From positions 124,001 to 188,000 of the forward strand of contig NZ_CP059902.1 of assembly GCF_014127105.1 (NCBI RefSeq): DNA of 64,000 nucleotides, given 5' to 3'. Origin of the DNA: Devosia sp. MC521. GTDB lineage: Bacteria > Pseudomonadota > Alphaproteobacteria > Rhizobiales > Devosiaceae. Made by a program: the position numbers and the translations under genes. The notes below the pieces were generated by a model, which was not told where the DNA came from, ran no database searches, and worked only from the letters and a program-made list of their open reading frames with translations. Below are positions 51,775 through 61,071 of this stretch, piece by piece. Every line of letters begins with the position of its first letter. The stretch's first letter is position 1.

Positions 51775-54696
51775 TTAGTGCGCCTCGTCCCAGTTCTTGG
51801 CTGCGTGCGCGTCCACTTGGATCGGCACGGTCAGGCGCACGGCGGGCTCCGAAGCGGTTTCCATCACCCGCTTGATCACCGGGATAGCCTTATCCTCAGT
51901 GCCCTCTGGAACTTCAAAGATCAGTTCGTCATGCACCTGCAGCAGCATGTCGGCCTCGATCCCGGCCTTGGCCAGTTCTGGCTCCATACGGATCATGGCG
52001 CGACGGATAATGTCAGCCGCCGAGCCCTGAATGGGCGCGTTGATCGACGCGCGCTCGACAAAGGCGCGTTCGGATGGATTACCCGATTTCGCATTGGGGA
52101 ACTGGATTTTCCGGCCAAAGATCGTTGTCACATACCCGTCGGTTTTGACGCGCATCTTCTGGGCTTCCATATAGTCCTTGATGCCCGGGAAGCGCTCGAA
52201 ATAGGTCTTGATATAGTCGCCCGCTTCGCCGCGCCCGATACCCAGCTGATTGGCGAGACCAAAAGCTGAAATCCCGTAGATAATGCCAAAGTTGATCGCC
52301 TTGGCGCGACGGCGCACGTCGCTCGGCATGCCTTCCACCGGCACGCCAAACATTTCCGAAGCCGTCATCGCGTGAATATCGAGACCTTCCTCGAACGCGT
52401 CCTTGAGCGATCCAATATTGGCGATATGGGCCAAAACGCGCAGCTCGATCTGGCTATAGTCGGCCGAGATCAGTGTCTTGCCTTCGGGCGCGACAAAGGC
52501 CTGACGGATCTTGCGGCCGTTCGCCGTACGCACGGGAATATTTTGCAGGTTCGGCTCGTTCGACGACAAGCGCCCCGTAAGCACGGAAGCCTGCTGATAG
52601 GAGGTGTGAACGCGGCCCGTCCGGCGATTGATAAAATTCGGTAGAGCATCGGTATAGGTGCTCTTGAGCTTGGAGAGCTGACGCCAATCCACGATGGTGC
52701 GGGCCAGCGGAATGCCCTTGGCGGCGAGATCTTCGAGCACATCCGCGCCGGTCGACCAAGCGCCAGTCTTGGTCTTGGTGCCGCCTTCGAGGCCCATTTT
52801 ATCAAAGAGGATTTCGCCAAGCTGTTTTGGTGAGCCAAGATTAAAGCTCTGCCCGGCCAGCTCATAGGCTTCGGCTTCAAACGCGGCCGCGCGCTGGGAG
52901 AAATCGCCCGAAAGGCGCGCCAGCATTTGCCGGTCAACGCTCACCCCACGCGCTTCCATGCGCGCCAGAACCGGCGCCAGCGGGCGCTCCAGCGTTTCAT
53001 AAACCGTCGTGGCGTTTTCTGCTGCTAGACGTGGCTTGAGCACATGCCAGAGGCGCAGCGTTACGTCGGCATCTTCGGCGGCGTAGCGCGCTGCGGCAGC
53101 AATCTCGAGCTGATCAAAGGTCTTCTGGTTCTTGCCGGTCCCCGCCAGCTCACCAAAGGTAATGGTTTTGTGCTCGAGCCAATGATCGGCCAACACATCC
53201 ATGCCGTTATAGCGCGGACCATCGAGCGCATAAGAGATGAGCATGGTGTCATCAATCGGGGCCATAGCGATCCCGAGATTGGCCAAGATCTCCATATCGT
53301 ATTTGCAGTTCTGCCCGATCTTGAGAATGGCAGGGTTTTCCAGAACCGGCTTGAGCATGTCGAGCACGGTGCGGATCGGCAATTGCCCATCAACAAGGCC
53401 GCCGCCTTCCAACAGGTCGCCAGCCTTGCTGTGACCAACCGGAATATAGATGCCCTCACCAATTTCGGTCGATAGACAGACGCCCACCAAATCCGCCGAT
53501 TGCGGATCAAGCCCGGTAGTCTCGGTGTCGATCGAGACGAGCCCCTTGTCGATGATTTTTTCGATCATCGCGGCGAGCTCAGCTTCGGTGTTGATGATGC
53601 GATAGGCATCATAATTGACCGGAATGGCTTTTACCCGCGCATGCTCTTCAGCGGCGTGTCGCGCAGGGCCGGTGCCCGGAACCACATTTGCCGCAAGCTT
53701 GGCCTTGGCGACGGAGAGGGATTTGGATTTTTCTGGCACGCCTTCCAGCGGCGTGTCGCCGCCAGCCCGGAGCTCAGGGTCGGCCTCAAAATCATCTGGG
53801 TTGGCATCGAGATGGGCTGCCAAACGCTTGGTGATGGTGGCAAATTCCATCGCCTTGAGGAAAGGGAAGAGGTTGCTCGGCTCCATCGGCTGACGCACCA
53901 AGGCGTCGATGTCGAGTTCCACCGGCACGTCCTGCGAGAGCGTCACGAGGCGCTTGGAGATACGGGCCAGTTCGGCATTGTCGATCAGCTTCTGGCGACG
54001 CGCAGTTTGCTTAATTTCGCCAGCCTTCTCCAGCAGCGTTTCGAGATCGCCATAGGTATTGATCAGCTCTGCAGCCGTCTTCTGCCCAATGCCCGGCACA
54101 CCGGGCACGTTGTCGACCGTGTCGCCACACAGCGCCTGCACGTCGATAACCTTGTCCGGGGTCACGCCAAACTTGGTGAACACTTCATCGGGGCCAATCC
54201 AGCGCAGCGGCGGCTGGCCGGGGCGGGCGATAGTGTCGAGCAAGCGGATCGAACCATCGGGCTCAACCAGCTGCATCAGATCCTTGTCCGACGAAACGAT
54301 CGTGACCTTAAAGCCCTGCTCGCGGCCCATGCGGGCATAGGTCGCCAAAATGTCGTCGGCTTCCCAGCCTTCCATTTCAATGGAGGGGATGGAGAAAGCG
54401 CGGGTCGCCGAACGGGTCAGCGGAAACTGCGGCACCAGCTCTTCAGGTGCAGGCGGGCGCTGCGCTTTATACTGATCATAAATCTGGTCGCGGAAGGTCT
54501 TGCCCTTGGCGTCAAAGATTACGGCCATATGGGTGGGGCGATCGTCCCCCTCCATATCCTGGGTGAGCTTGAACAGCATATTGCAGAACCCCTGCACGCA
54601 GCCGACAGGCAGTCCGTCAGATTTGCGGTTCAGCTGGGGTAGGGCGAAGAAGGCACGGAAGATGTAGCCCGAGCCATCAACGAGCAAAAGATGCAT
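51775..54696 (-). CDS. polA: DNA polymerase I
   Basis: 973 residues. 5'-nuclease domain (MHLLLVDGSGYIFRAFFALP ... GDTVDNVPGVPGIGQKTA at about 190), 3'-5' proofreading domain with intact VSIDTETTGLD (about 382-392), YALDGPRYNGMDVLA and AAEDADVTLRLW, and a family A polymerase domain: motif A ISADYSQIELRVLAHI, motif B RRRAKAINFGIIYGISAFG, motif C LLQVHDELIFEVP. All three activities look intact. It fills gaps in repair and Okazaki maturation. Transcribed alone with its own terminator. Confidence 0.97.
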   Translation of the reverse strand: MHLLLVDGSGYIFRAFFALPQLNRKSDGLPVGCVQGFCNMLFKLTQDMEGDDRPTHMAVIFDAKGKTFRDQIYDQYKAQRPPAPEELVPQFPLTRSATRAFSIPSIEMEGWEADDILATYARMGREQGFKVTIVSSDKDLMQLVEPDGSIRLLDTIARPGQPPLRWIGPDEVFTKFGVTPDKVIDVQALCGDTVDNVPGVPGIGQKTAAELINTYGDLETLLEKAGEIKQTARRQKLIDNAELARISKRLVTLSQDVPVELDIDALVRQPMEPSNLFPFLKAMEFATITKRLAAHLDANPDDFEADPELRAGGDTPLEGVPEKSKSLSVAKAKLAANVVPGTGPARHAAEEHARVKAIPVNYDAYRIINTEAELAAMIEKIIDKGLVSIDTETTGLDPQSADLVGVCLSTEIGEGIYIPVGHSKAGDLLEGGGLVDGQLPIRTVLDMLKPVLENPAILKIGQNCKYDMEILANLGIAMAPIDDTMLISYALDGPRYNGMDVLADHWLEHKTITFGELAGTGKNQKTFDQLEIAAAARYAAEDADVTLRLWHVLKPRLAAENATTVYETLERPLAPVLARMEARGVSVDRQMLARLSGDFSQRAAAFEAEAYELAGQSFNLGSPKQLGEILFDKMGLEGGTKTKTGAWSTGADVLEDLAAKGIPLARTIVDWRQLSKLKSTYTDALPNFINRRTGRVHTSYQQASVLTGRLSSNEPNLQNIPVRTANGRKIRQAFVAPEGKTLISADYSQIELRVLAHIANIGSLKDAFEEGLDIHAMTASEMFGVPVEGMPSDVRRRAKAINFGIIYGISAFGLANQLGIGRGEAGDYIKTYFERFPGIKDYMEAQKMRVKTDGYVTTIFGRKIQFPNAKSGNPSERAFVERASINAPIQGSAADIIRRAMIRMEPELAKAGIEADMLLQVHDELIFEVPEGTEDKAIPVIKRVMETASEPAVRLTVPIQVDAHAAKNWDEAH

Positions 54697-54910
54697 GAGA
54701 CGATTCCCGTTTCGAGATTGGGTCCAGTTTAACCGCGGACGCCTGACTTGGCACTGCTAAATGCCTAACCGTGTCAGTAAGCCCTATCACGTTGTAAAAC
54801 AGGATGATTTTCCCATAGACGAAGAGCTCGGCCTCTCATAGGCTATAGGTCAGTGTGTTAGCCCTAATGCGCCGCAAGAGCGCGCATGGCTGAGGAGGGG
54901 GCGTTCACCT

Positions 54911-55285
54911 ATGACGACGACTGTGGGGCAGGCTACAATTTTGGTGGCCGATGATGATGCATTGATCACCATGAATACGGTGGATCTGCTTGCCGAACTT
55001 GGGCACATCGCAATTGAGGCTTATTCTGGCGCCGAGGCGCTGAAGCTGCTCGAAGAACGCGCTGACATCAGTGTTCTGATGACAGACTATTCGATGCCCG
55101 GCATTACAGGCATCGAATTGGCGGAAGCCGCGCAAAAGCTCCGCCCGGGCCTGAAGGTTCTTTTGGTCACCGGTTATGCCGAGCTGCCGCACAACCAATC
55201 CAGCGATCTACCGCGCTTGGAAAAGCCCTACCAGCTCGACGAACTCGACACTATTCTCAATAAACTCTTGGGCCGCGAGGGCTAA
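54911..55285 (+). CDS. Single-domain response regulator
   Basis: 124 residues, ATG after GAGGAGG. A complete CheY-like receiver: acidic DDD at 14-16, phosphoacceptor D59 in VLMTDYSMPG, TGYAE, and K105 in LEKPYQ. No output domain. It resembles the stand-alone receivers of rhizobia (FixL-related or CpdR-like in form, though the C-terminal AA of CpdR is absent). Unlike the two degenerate receivers in this window, it keeps all catalytic residues. Divergent from polA with a 214-base gap. Confidence 0.9.
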   Translation: MTTTVGQATILVADDDALITMNTVDLLAELGHIAIEAYSGAEALKLLEERADISVLMTDYSMPGITGIELAEAAQKLRPGLKVLLVTGYAELPHNQSSDLPRLEKPYQLDELDTILNKLLGREG

Positions 55286-55287
55286 AC

Positions 55288-55863
55288 TTAACGCAGGCCA
55301 GCCTTTTCAACGAGGCCGAGACGCTTGGCGTCGTAGTAATAGCCCCGTGCATAATATTGCACCGACCGGTCAGGATCGCCACCAGCGGTCATGTAAGCCC
55401 CAGCCAGATAGCGCACGGCATAACGCATATTGGTTTCGGCATCCAATAGGCCTGCGGGTTCGCCTCGGTAGCCCATGCCGCGCGCGGTTGCGTGGCTAAT
55501 CTGCATAAGGCCGTAATAGGGGCCATTGCGCGCTGCCGGATTATAGGTGCTTTCGCGCACGATCACGCGGTGGATCAGGCTTTCAGGCACGTTGTACTGG
55601 GCCGCGTAATGGGTCACCAGCGCATTGATCTTGCCGCGTGTGTCGGCATAGGCCATCACCACATCGGCAGGTGCTGTTGGAACCGCCGCCGCTTTCGGCA
55701 CATGGCCGGCCGGCGTTGGCGTTGCCACAGCCTGCTCGAGTGCAGCAGCTGCAGTTTGTCCCGCTCGGTTCCCCGCCATTGGCTTAATGCCAGCAAAGGA
55801 GCACCCCGCCAGTACAGTGGCTAGGATCAAGGTGGCGGTGATGGTAAGCGGCCGTGCCGTCAT
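55288..55863 (-). CDS. Lytic transglycosylase lipoprotein (SLT domain)
   Basis: 191 residues from the ATG at 55863, six bases after GGGA; an ATG at 55869 adds two residues. A lipoprotein signal ends in LAGC (lipobox, modified Cys at about 21). A proline/alanine-rich linker leads to the SLT domain with catalytic Glu in IVRESTYNPAARN, GLMQISHATARGMGY and YAVRYLAGAY. It cleaves peptidoglycan glycan strands with anhydro-ring formation, anchored probably in the outer membrane. It converges on the single-domain response regulator with a two-base gap. Confidence 0.9.
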   Translation of the reverse strand: MTARPLTITATLILATVLAGCSFAGIKPMAGNRAGQTAAAALEQAVATPTPAGHVPKAAAVPTAPADVVMAYADTRGKINALVTHYAAQYNVPESLIHRVIVRESTYNPAARNGPYYGLMQISHATARGMGYRGEPAGLLDAETNMRYAVRYLAGAYMTAGGDPDRSVQYYARGYYYDAKRLGLVEKAGLR

Positions 55864-56162
55864 TCGCATTCCCAGATTACCCGTCTGTAAAAATGCCGTA
55901 TGCGCAAAACGCGGCGGCTTTGGGGCGGAGCCACGCGAGCGCAGCAAGTGTGATCGGACCGAGCATTCGGGCGCTTCTTGCGGCCACGATCTCGCCCAGA
56001 GTCTTGGATATGGCCAGTAAACCCTAATGGGTTTCATCGTTGCGAGCCATTGAACCTGCCCCGCCCTCTAGGGCCTTAGGCTTAAAGAGGGGTTAAGCGA
56101 TAGGCCGCGACAGTCCTAAACGTTCCAGCCCGTCTGGAAACACTATACCGAAAGGCCGATCC

Positions 56163-56600
56163 ATGAGCACACCTCAGACCGGCGATATCATTCGCATTCA
56201 TTACACCGGGCGCTTTCCCGATGGGACTGTGTTTGACAGTTCCGAGGGGCGTGAACCTTTGGAGTTCACCCACGGGGTAGGTCAGGTTATTCCGGGGCTA
56301 GATCGTCACGTCGCGCAGATGCGCGTCGGTGATAAGTCCACCGTCACCATTCCGGCGGCCGATGCCTACGGTCCCCATCACGACGAAGCCGTTCAGGTAA
56401 TGAGCCGCAACTTCGTCCCCGCTGGCATCCCCCTGGAGCTCGGCACGCAGCTGCAGGCCCGTGGTCCCGATGGCAGCCTCGTGACGATTACCGTGATCGA
56501 TATGGATGATGAGACCATCACGGTCGACGCCAACCATCCGATGGCTGGCAAAGACCTCATTTTCGACGTCGAGCTGGTCGAAGTGCGCGCGCAGGCCTAA
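56163..56600 (+). CDS. FKBP-type peptidyl-prolyl isomerase, SlyD-like
   Basis: 145 residues. FKBP part: HYTGRFPDGTVFDSS (about 13-27), GVGQVIPGLDRHVAQMRVGD, then an inserted flap-like chaperone domain (YGPHHDEAVQVMSRNFVP ... VDANHPMAGKDLIFDVELVEV), the SlyD arrangement. The histidine/cysteine-rich metal tail of SlyD is missing. It assists folding by proline isomerisation, cytosolic. Its start lies 26 bases after a region without clear promoter. A bidirectional terminator follows. Confidence 0.92.
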   Translation: MSTPQTGDIIRIHYTGRFPDGTVFDSSEGREPLEFTHGVGQVIPGLDRHVAQMRVGDKSTVTIPAADAYGPHHDEAVQVMSRNFVPAGIPLELGTQLQARGPDGSLVTITVIDMDDETITVDANHPMAGKDLIFDVELVEVRAQA

Positions 56601-56613
56601 TTAGGCTTGCCCA

Positions 56614-56640
56614 AAAGGCGGCGTCGAGCCGCCTTTATTG
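56614..56640. terminator. Bidirectional terminator between FKBP gene and tag
   Basis: AAAGGCGGC, GTCGA, GCCGCCTTT then ATTG; on the minus strand GGCGGC ... GCCGCC ends in TTTTGGG. Confidence 0.88.
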
Positions 56641-57240
56641 TCTCTGCGGTGGCAAAAACGCGGCGCGGGCCGCAGCTGCCTTTGCGCGGGTCACGCAGCC
56701 TTCATGATGGTCATTGACCAGCCCCATCGCCTGCATAAAGGCGAAGACCGTGGTCGGCCCGACAAACTTCCAGCCGCGTTTCTTGAGCGCCTTTGAAAGG
56801 GCAATCGCCTCAGCCGATGTCGTCTGGCTCTGCGGTGGGCTAAGCGTTTTCGCCTCATACTGCCAAACAAAGCCTGCAATCGAGCCGGCCTCTTTGATCA
56901 ACTCCTGCGCCCGCTGCGCATTGTTGATCACCGCCTCGATCTTTCCCCGGTGTCGAACAATGCCGCTATTCTGCAAAAGGCGCTCGACATCGTCTTGGGT
57001 GAACTGGGCGACCGCGTCGATTTCAAAATTGGCAAAGCCGAGCCGAAAGTTTTCGCGCTTATTCAGGATCGTCCGCCAGGAGAGGCCCGACTGAAACCCT
57101 TCAAGGCTGATCTTCTCGAACAGCCTGCGGTCATCGACAACGGGGAAACCCCATTCATGGTCGTGATAGGGAAAGAATTCGGCGATTTCCCCGCACCAGC
57201 CACAGCGCGGCGCACCATCAGGGCCTGTCACTAGGCTCAT
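56635..57240 (-). CDS. tag: DNA-3-methyladenine glycosylase I
   Basis: 201 residues. RCGWCGEIAEFFPYHDHEWGFPV (zinc and base site), LFEKISLEGFQSGLSWRTILNKRENF (about 40-65), and the C-terminal HEGCVTR with the metal-binding Cys/His match the Tag family, which removes 3-methyladenine from alkylated DNA in base excision repair. Alone on its strand; last recognised housekeeping gene before the tRNA. Confidence 0.95.
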   Translation of the reverse strand: MSLVTGPDGAPRCGWCGEIAEFFPYHDHEWGFPVVDDRRLFEKISLEGFQSGLSWRTILNKRENFRLGFANFEIDAVAQFTQDDVERLLQNSGIVRHRGKIEAVINNAQRAQELIKEAGSIAGFVWQYEAKTLSPPQSQTTSAEAIALSKALKKRGWKFVGPTTVFAFMQAMGLVNDHHEGCVTRAKAAAARAAFLPPQRQ

Positions 57241-57504
57241 CGCTTCCCTCGCATTCCATAAACACCTTGGTCATACTGCAGAAATTGGCACAAGCTGTCA
57301 GTAGGTTTTGGGGCACGTGGCCCGTGCTCGGCCATTCCGGGGCCAAGGCTCAGGCCCATAAAGGCCAGCCAAGTGCCAGAGATATGCCCCTCGGCGCCAC
57401 GAGGTGTGGAGAGAACCCAAGGGGCCACATCGCTGGTTGCGAAAGCGCCATAGTTCCATTAGTTTGCCGCTCATTCATCGGGGTCTACCCCCCGATTCCG
57501 GCCT

Positions 57505-57581
<77 letters not shown>

Positions 57582-57848
57582 ACACAATCAAGCGGTTAGC
57601 TGATTTTCTCTGATCTCTATCTGCGGCAGTGTCACCACAGAGTCACCGTCAGCATGCGCGTGTTGAGCCGGGTCCGACGGATAGTTTTGCCGATGCAGGA
57701 CGGGTGACGGGGGTAACGCGGTAGGGGATCGCGCGCGCAACAGCGCCTTGCAGCCAGCCCCGCGCTGCTTTCCAGACTTTGGAAGACGACCTTTTATTGC
57801 CGCCTACCAGCCCGGACATTGATGTTACCGCCGGCTCTGCCGCTAGGC
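57582..57848. other. Start of the island: no supported gene
   Basis: About 270 bases after the tRNA without a credible ORF. I found no second copy of the tRNA 3' end here or further right in the window, so an attR is not defined. Confidence 0.5.
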
Positions 57849-58427
57849 CTAGAAGGCCGCCTCGGGAAAGTCGCCGGGCAGATAGCATTCTTCCGGTTGC
57901 GCAAAGCGGGTCCGTATTTCATCGATCATCAGCCGCCAGCGCACATAAAGCGGCGCCTTGCGACCATCGAGCGGCACGCCAAAGAGCCAGCTGACGGCAT
58001 TGGAGCCGCCACCCACATGGGTGCTCAGCACTTGCGCGTCGGGCAGGCCGCCGCGGAATAGCAAAGTGCCAATCGCAACCTGCTCATTGTCCCACATGCC
58101 CGCGGGCGACCATTCTTGCTCGACCATGAAATCCATTCGATCGGACAGTTCTTCGGCATAGTCGCGCGCGACGATGAAATCGGCCGCGCTCATCATGGCC
58201 AAGCTGGTTCCCACCATGCGGCGCGGGAACTTGCCGATGCGCATGCGCTGGCTCAGATGATAGGTGGCGTAGAGACCGAATTTAATGCCGTCCAGATCGG
58301 CCGCCGTCACCTTGATCGTGCCATCGCCCAAGTCCTGGATCATCCGGCAGTGCCCGGCATCGATACAGATTAGATAATCTGCATCGGTTTCGTCGGTCGC
58401 ACGCTTCATCATCTCAAGCTTGGACAC
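57849..58427 (-). CDS. Hypothetical protein, probably 5'-truncated
   Basis: 192 residues from a GTG at 58427. The open frame continues about 14 codons upstream (GPDFGQHIKRS...) to a TAA near 58467 without a start, and the protein begins in mid-fold, so it looks like the C-terminal part of a longer protein. It contains ADYLICIDAGHCRMIQ, TSLAMMSAADFIVARD, EWSPAGMWDNEQVAIG and a tail GDFPEAAF. The IDAG-like and WDNEQ segments are compatible with a nucleotide-sugar-binding glycosyltransferase, but I do not recognise the family. No ribosome site. Likely a remnant. Confidence 0.5.
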   Translation of the reverse strand: MSKLEMMKRATDETDADYLICIDAGHCRMIQDLGDGTIKVTAADLDGIKFGLYATYHLSQRMRIGKFPRRMVGTSLAMMSAADFIVARDYAEELSDRMDFMVEQEWSPAGMWDNEQVAIGTLLFRGGLPDAQVLSTHVGGGSNAVSWLFGVPLDGRKAPLYVRWRLMIDEIRTRFAQPEECYLPGDFPEAAF

Positions 58428-58538
58428 GGAGCGCTTGATATGTTGACCAAAATCAGGGCCTTAGCACGCTAGCGCGATCCTTCCTCGCACTACTCATCGA
58501 TCAGTAACATCGAAGGTGGGCCGAGGAGGCGATTGCAG

Positions 58539-58901
58539 TTAGTCCCGGTCCTTGTGCAGCAGCCAGGAATCGGGTGTCGGTGGCAGGGACTTGAGGCGGC
58601 GCCCGCTGGGTTTGTGCACGACAGGTGGACGGGCCCGGCCGCGGTTGCCGATTGGACGGGGTTGATCAATGGGTCTTGCCGGCGTCAGTGGCTCGGCCTT
58701 TGGCAGGACGACGGAGGCTTCAATCCAGGCCTCAATGTCCTCCGGGCGATAGAGGCATTTATCGGTCGGCTTGTAATAGCGCGGCCCCTTTCCGGTGGAC
58801 GCCAATTTGGCCAGCGTGTGCGGCGAAATGGGGTAATGTTCGGCAACCTGTGTGCGCGTGAGATAGGTGATTGCCACTGACTGCTCCAAAGTCGACTCCA
58901 T
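58539..58901 (-). CDS. Excisionase-like helix-turn-helix protein
   Basis: 120 residues (GTG at 58877 is an alternative start with GGAG seven bases upstream). The first 65 residues are an HTH_17/AlpA-type fold: AITYLTRTQVAEHYPISPHT, KLASTGKGPRYYKPTDKCLYR, EDIEAWIE. The tail is basic and proline-rich. This is the usual partner of tyrosine recombinases in integrated elements (directionality factor) and lies directly downstream of the integrase pseudogene, same strand. Confidence 0.75.
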   Translation of the reverse strand: MESTLEQSVAITYLTRTQVAEHYPISPHTLAKLASTGKGPRYYKPTDKCLYRPEDIEAWIEASVVLPKAEPLTPARPIDQPRPIGNRGRARPPVVHKPSGRRLKSLPPTPDSWLLHKDRD

Positions 58902-59034
58902 GACTCAAGAGTGGTCGAGACTGGGTCAGATGGCAATATTAAGCGGCTTCACACCGGCCCATTTTCATCGCATCGGCGTTGCGCTGCTGGGCCATTCGAA
59001 ACCAAAGGATCCGAACGGCCTCGCCGAAACAATC

Positions 59035-60029
59035 TCAGTCGAACTGTGAAGGCTCCATACTCATCCAGCGTGAAGCTTCTGCATCGACTTCCGGCGGCGA
59101 CAAGTCCGCCTTCGCGAGCCCCGGATGAGGTCGGTCCGGGGTGCGCACCGTACGCGCTGCTTCAACCGCCACGAGCGCCATGCTGCCCTTGCGGCCCTGC
59201 TGCCGAGAGCCATAGCGCTTTTGCGTTGCAGTGCTGGCATGACCGAGTACCATCGCGATGGCTTCTTTCGCATCGCCCCAAAGGTGCTTCAGTTGAGAGG
59301 CCAGATAGTGTCTTGCAATATACGCGCAGATGGGCGGCAAACCAGCTTTCTTCGAGGCCGCTGCCATATTCGCGTGAAACGTGCGTGGCTGACGCCTGAC
59401 CTGCAGGATTCCGCCCTTTCGTGACGCTATTCTCCAAAGCTGACCTGCAAGAGGGGACATGTCGATGTCATAAGTTAGCTTGCGCCAGGGCTGGCCATTG
59501 GTGTCGGTGATCTTTGCACCACTGATAAAGATGCTTAGGTGCCGATCATCCACGACACTCACGGTCACACCCATGCCCAGCTCCTCGGGGCGACATCCAG
59601 ACAGCAGCGACACCAAAACCGCGGGAAGGGCGGCGGTGATCGTATTGTCAGCAACGCTCTTCTGCCAATCCGCAGGGAGCTTTCCAATGCTCGCACGTTT
59701 GGATTGCCCTTTGCGGGTGAAAGCGTCCTTCGGCGGCTCTCGGTCAGCGCATCAGCTGATGCCTGCATCAGACCTGCGATCATCTGCCGATTGGCACTGA
59801 GGATCTTCTGAATGATAAACTTCCACAGCCCGTGAATTGTCGCCGACCGCGTCAACACGAACTGCCCGGGCGCGGTGAGCGCGACGTAGTCGATATACTC
59901 GACGATCCTCAACCCGGACTGGTTTATCAATTTCCATATCCTTCTATAGCGGTCCAGGGTGTTGGCCTTTTTCGGCTTGGCCAGATAATCTTTTGCTTCG
60001 CCGAAAATTCGCTTGATTTCGTGTGCCAT
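59035..60029 (-). pseudogene. Tyrosine recombinase (phage-type integrase), frameshifted
   Basis: The N-terminal part starts at the ATG at 60029 (GGAG upstream): MAHEIKRIFGEAKDYLAKP with a SAM-like core-binding region (NTLDRYRRIWKLIN) to ...QASADALT. Near 59735-59750 the frame must shift by -1 to continue as DREPPKDAFTRKGQSKRASI, then SGCRPEELGMG (catalytic Arg), ARHYLASQLKHLWGD (Arg-His region), VLGHASTATQKRY (Gly-His and Tyr nucleophile) and a stop at 59035. All catalytic residues remain, split by one missing base. No slippery sequence is seen, so decay or a sequencing error rather than programmed shift. Confidence 0.82.
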
Positions 60030-61071
60030 TTCACTTCTCCGCTTGCTCCTGACCAAGCTAAGCGGAGTGCATGAAAACCGGAAAAGCGGCTGCCGAAAGG
60101 TGAGTTTGATGGCCTTCAAGATTGAGATGCTCTTGAGCGCTTCGCCTGGTCATGGCCGCCCGTCGCCGCTGACGCGGGCAGGGCGGCAGGGTCTGACGAC
60201 CCATGACCACTCAAAGCGACGAATGCTCCTTTCGGCCCCCCTTCGCCCCATGAAGTGGGGCAGGGGGGCAAGCTCTCTTCGCGAGCCGAAAGGACCCTTC
60301 GTGGCAGCAGATCGAAAACGATCTCCTGCCTGCCTGCTGGTCAAAACCGACGCCCCCTCAATCCAAGTGGATCAGGGGCGCAAGCTCGCTTTGCTCGTCG
60401 ATGTTCGCCAACAGGCCCTATTTCCGGAACCGCATGAAGCGCATCCGGAAATAGGAAAAGAGCATCTTACCCGACTGGGGCGAGGCCATCTTATTCGACA
60501 GGTGAGGAGCGGTTGGATTAGGATATCCGGAAATTTGAAACAAGCAGCGTAGGCCAACAGCAATTTCGCTTGGTGTCCGGTTAGTAGCGCTGCATCGTCT
60601 CATCAGAAGCTTTGTTGGGCTTTGGCACGAACGGAATTTGATGGATTAGTGGGAGTCCGCAGCAATCGCGAAATCAAATGAGAAAGGATAGCTGCATCGG
60701 TGAGTCACAGAGCCACGCAAAACCTTATCGACCCTCGCACATTCGTGCCATGTTTTTGGGCAGGATGCTGCTAAGTCCGGTGGCCGGAACATGGATCCGT
60801 CACCATGGCAGGAGGCGCTGCGGCAGCGACATGGCCACATCAGTACATCGGTTTCGGCATCGTAATTGATGACCACGAACTTGGGCACCGTAGGCAAATA
60901 TGATCAGAGACAAGCGGGGAGATGAATGCACCGGGAACAAGCCGCCCGCTATTGCCCAGCACATTCCCCTGAAGTAGGCATATCTACGAGGTGGGCACAG
61001 CACCGTGGCAACGGCGGCTCTGATGCGCGTCTCCAGGCGGAAGGGGACCTTAAAGCGAATAGGCCCGCCGG
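60030..61071. other. Low-coding stretch of the island
   Basis: About 1 kb without a supportable gene. Open frames up to 179 codons exist on both strands but have no family resemblance or ribosome sites. It contains a 12-base inverted repeat at 60417-60455. Confidence 0.5.
60417..60455. repeat. Perfect 12-bp inverted repeat CCTATTTCCGGA
   Basis: CCTATTTCCGGA, 15-base spacer, TCCGGAAATAGG. Nothing adjacent is recognised as its user. It could be an operator, a recombination site arm or a remnant of an element end. Confidence 0.6.

Noticed and set aside
60013..60552. Plus-strand 179-codon open frame in the island
   Set aside because: Partly antisense to the integrase, low-complexity arginine/serine-rich translation, no ribosome site or known domain.
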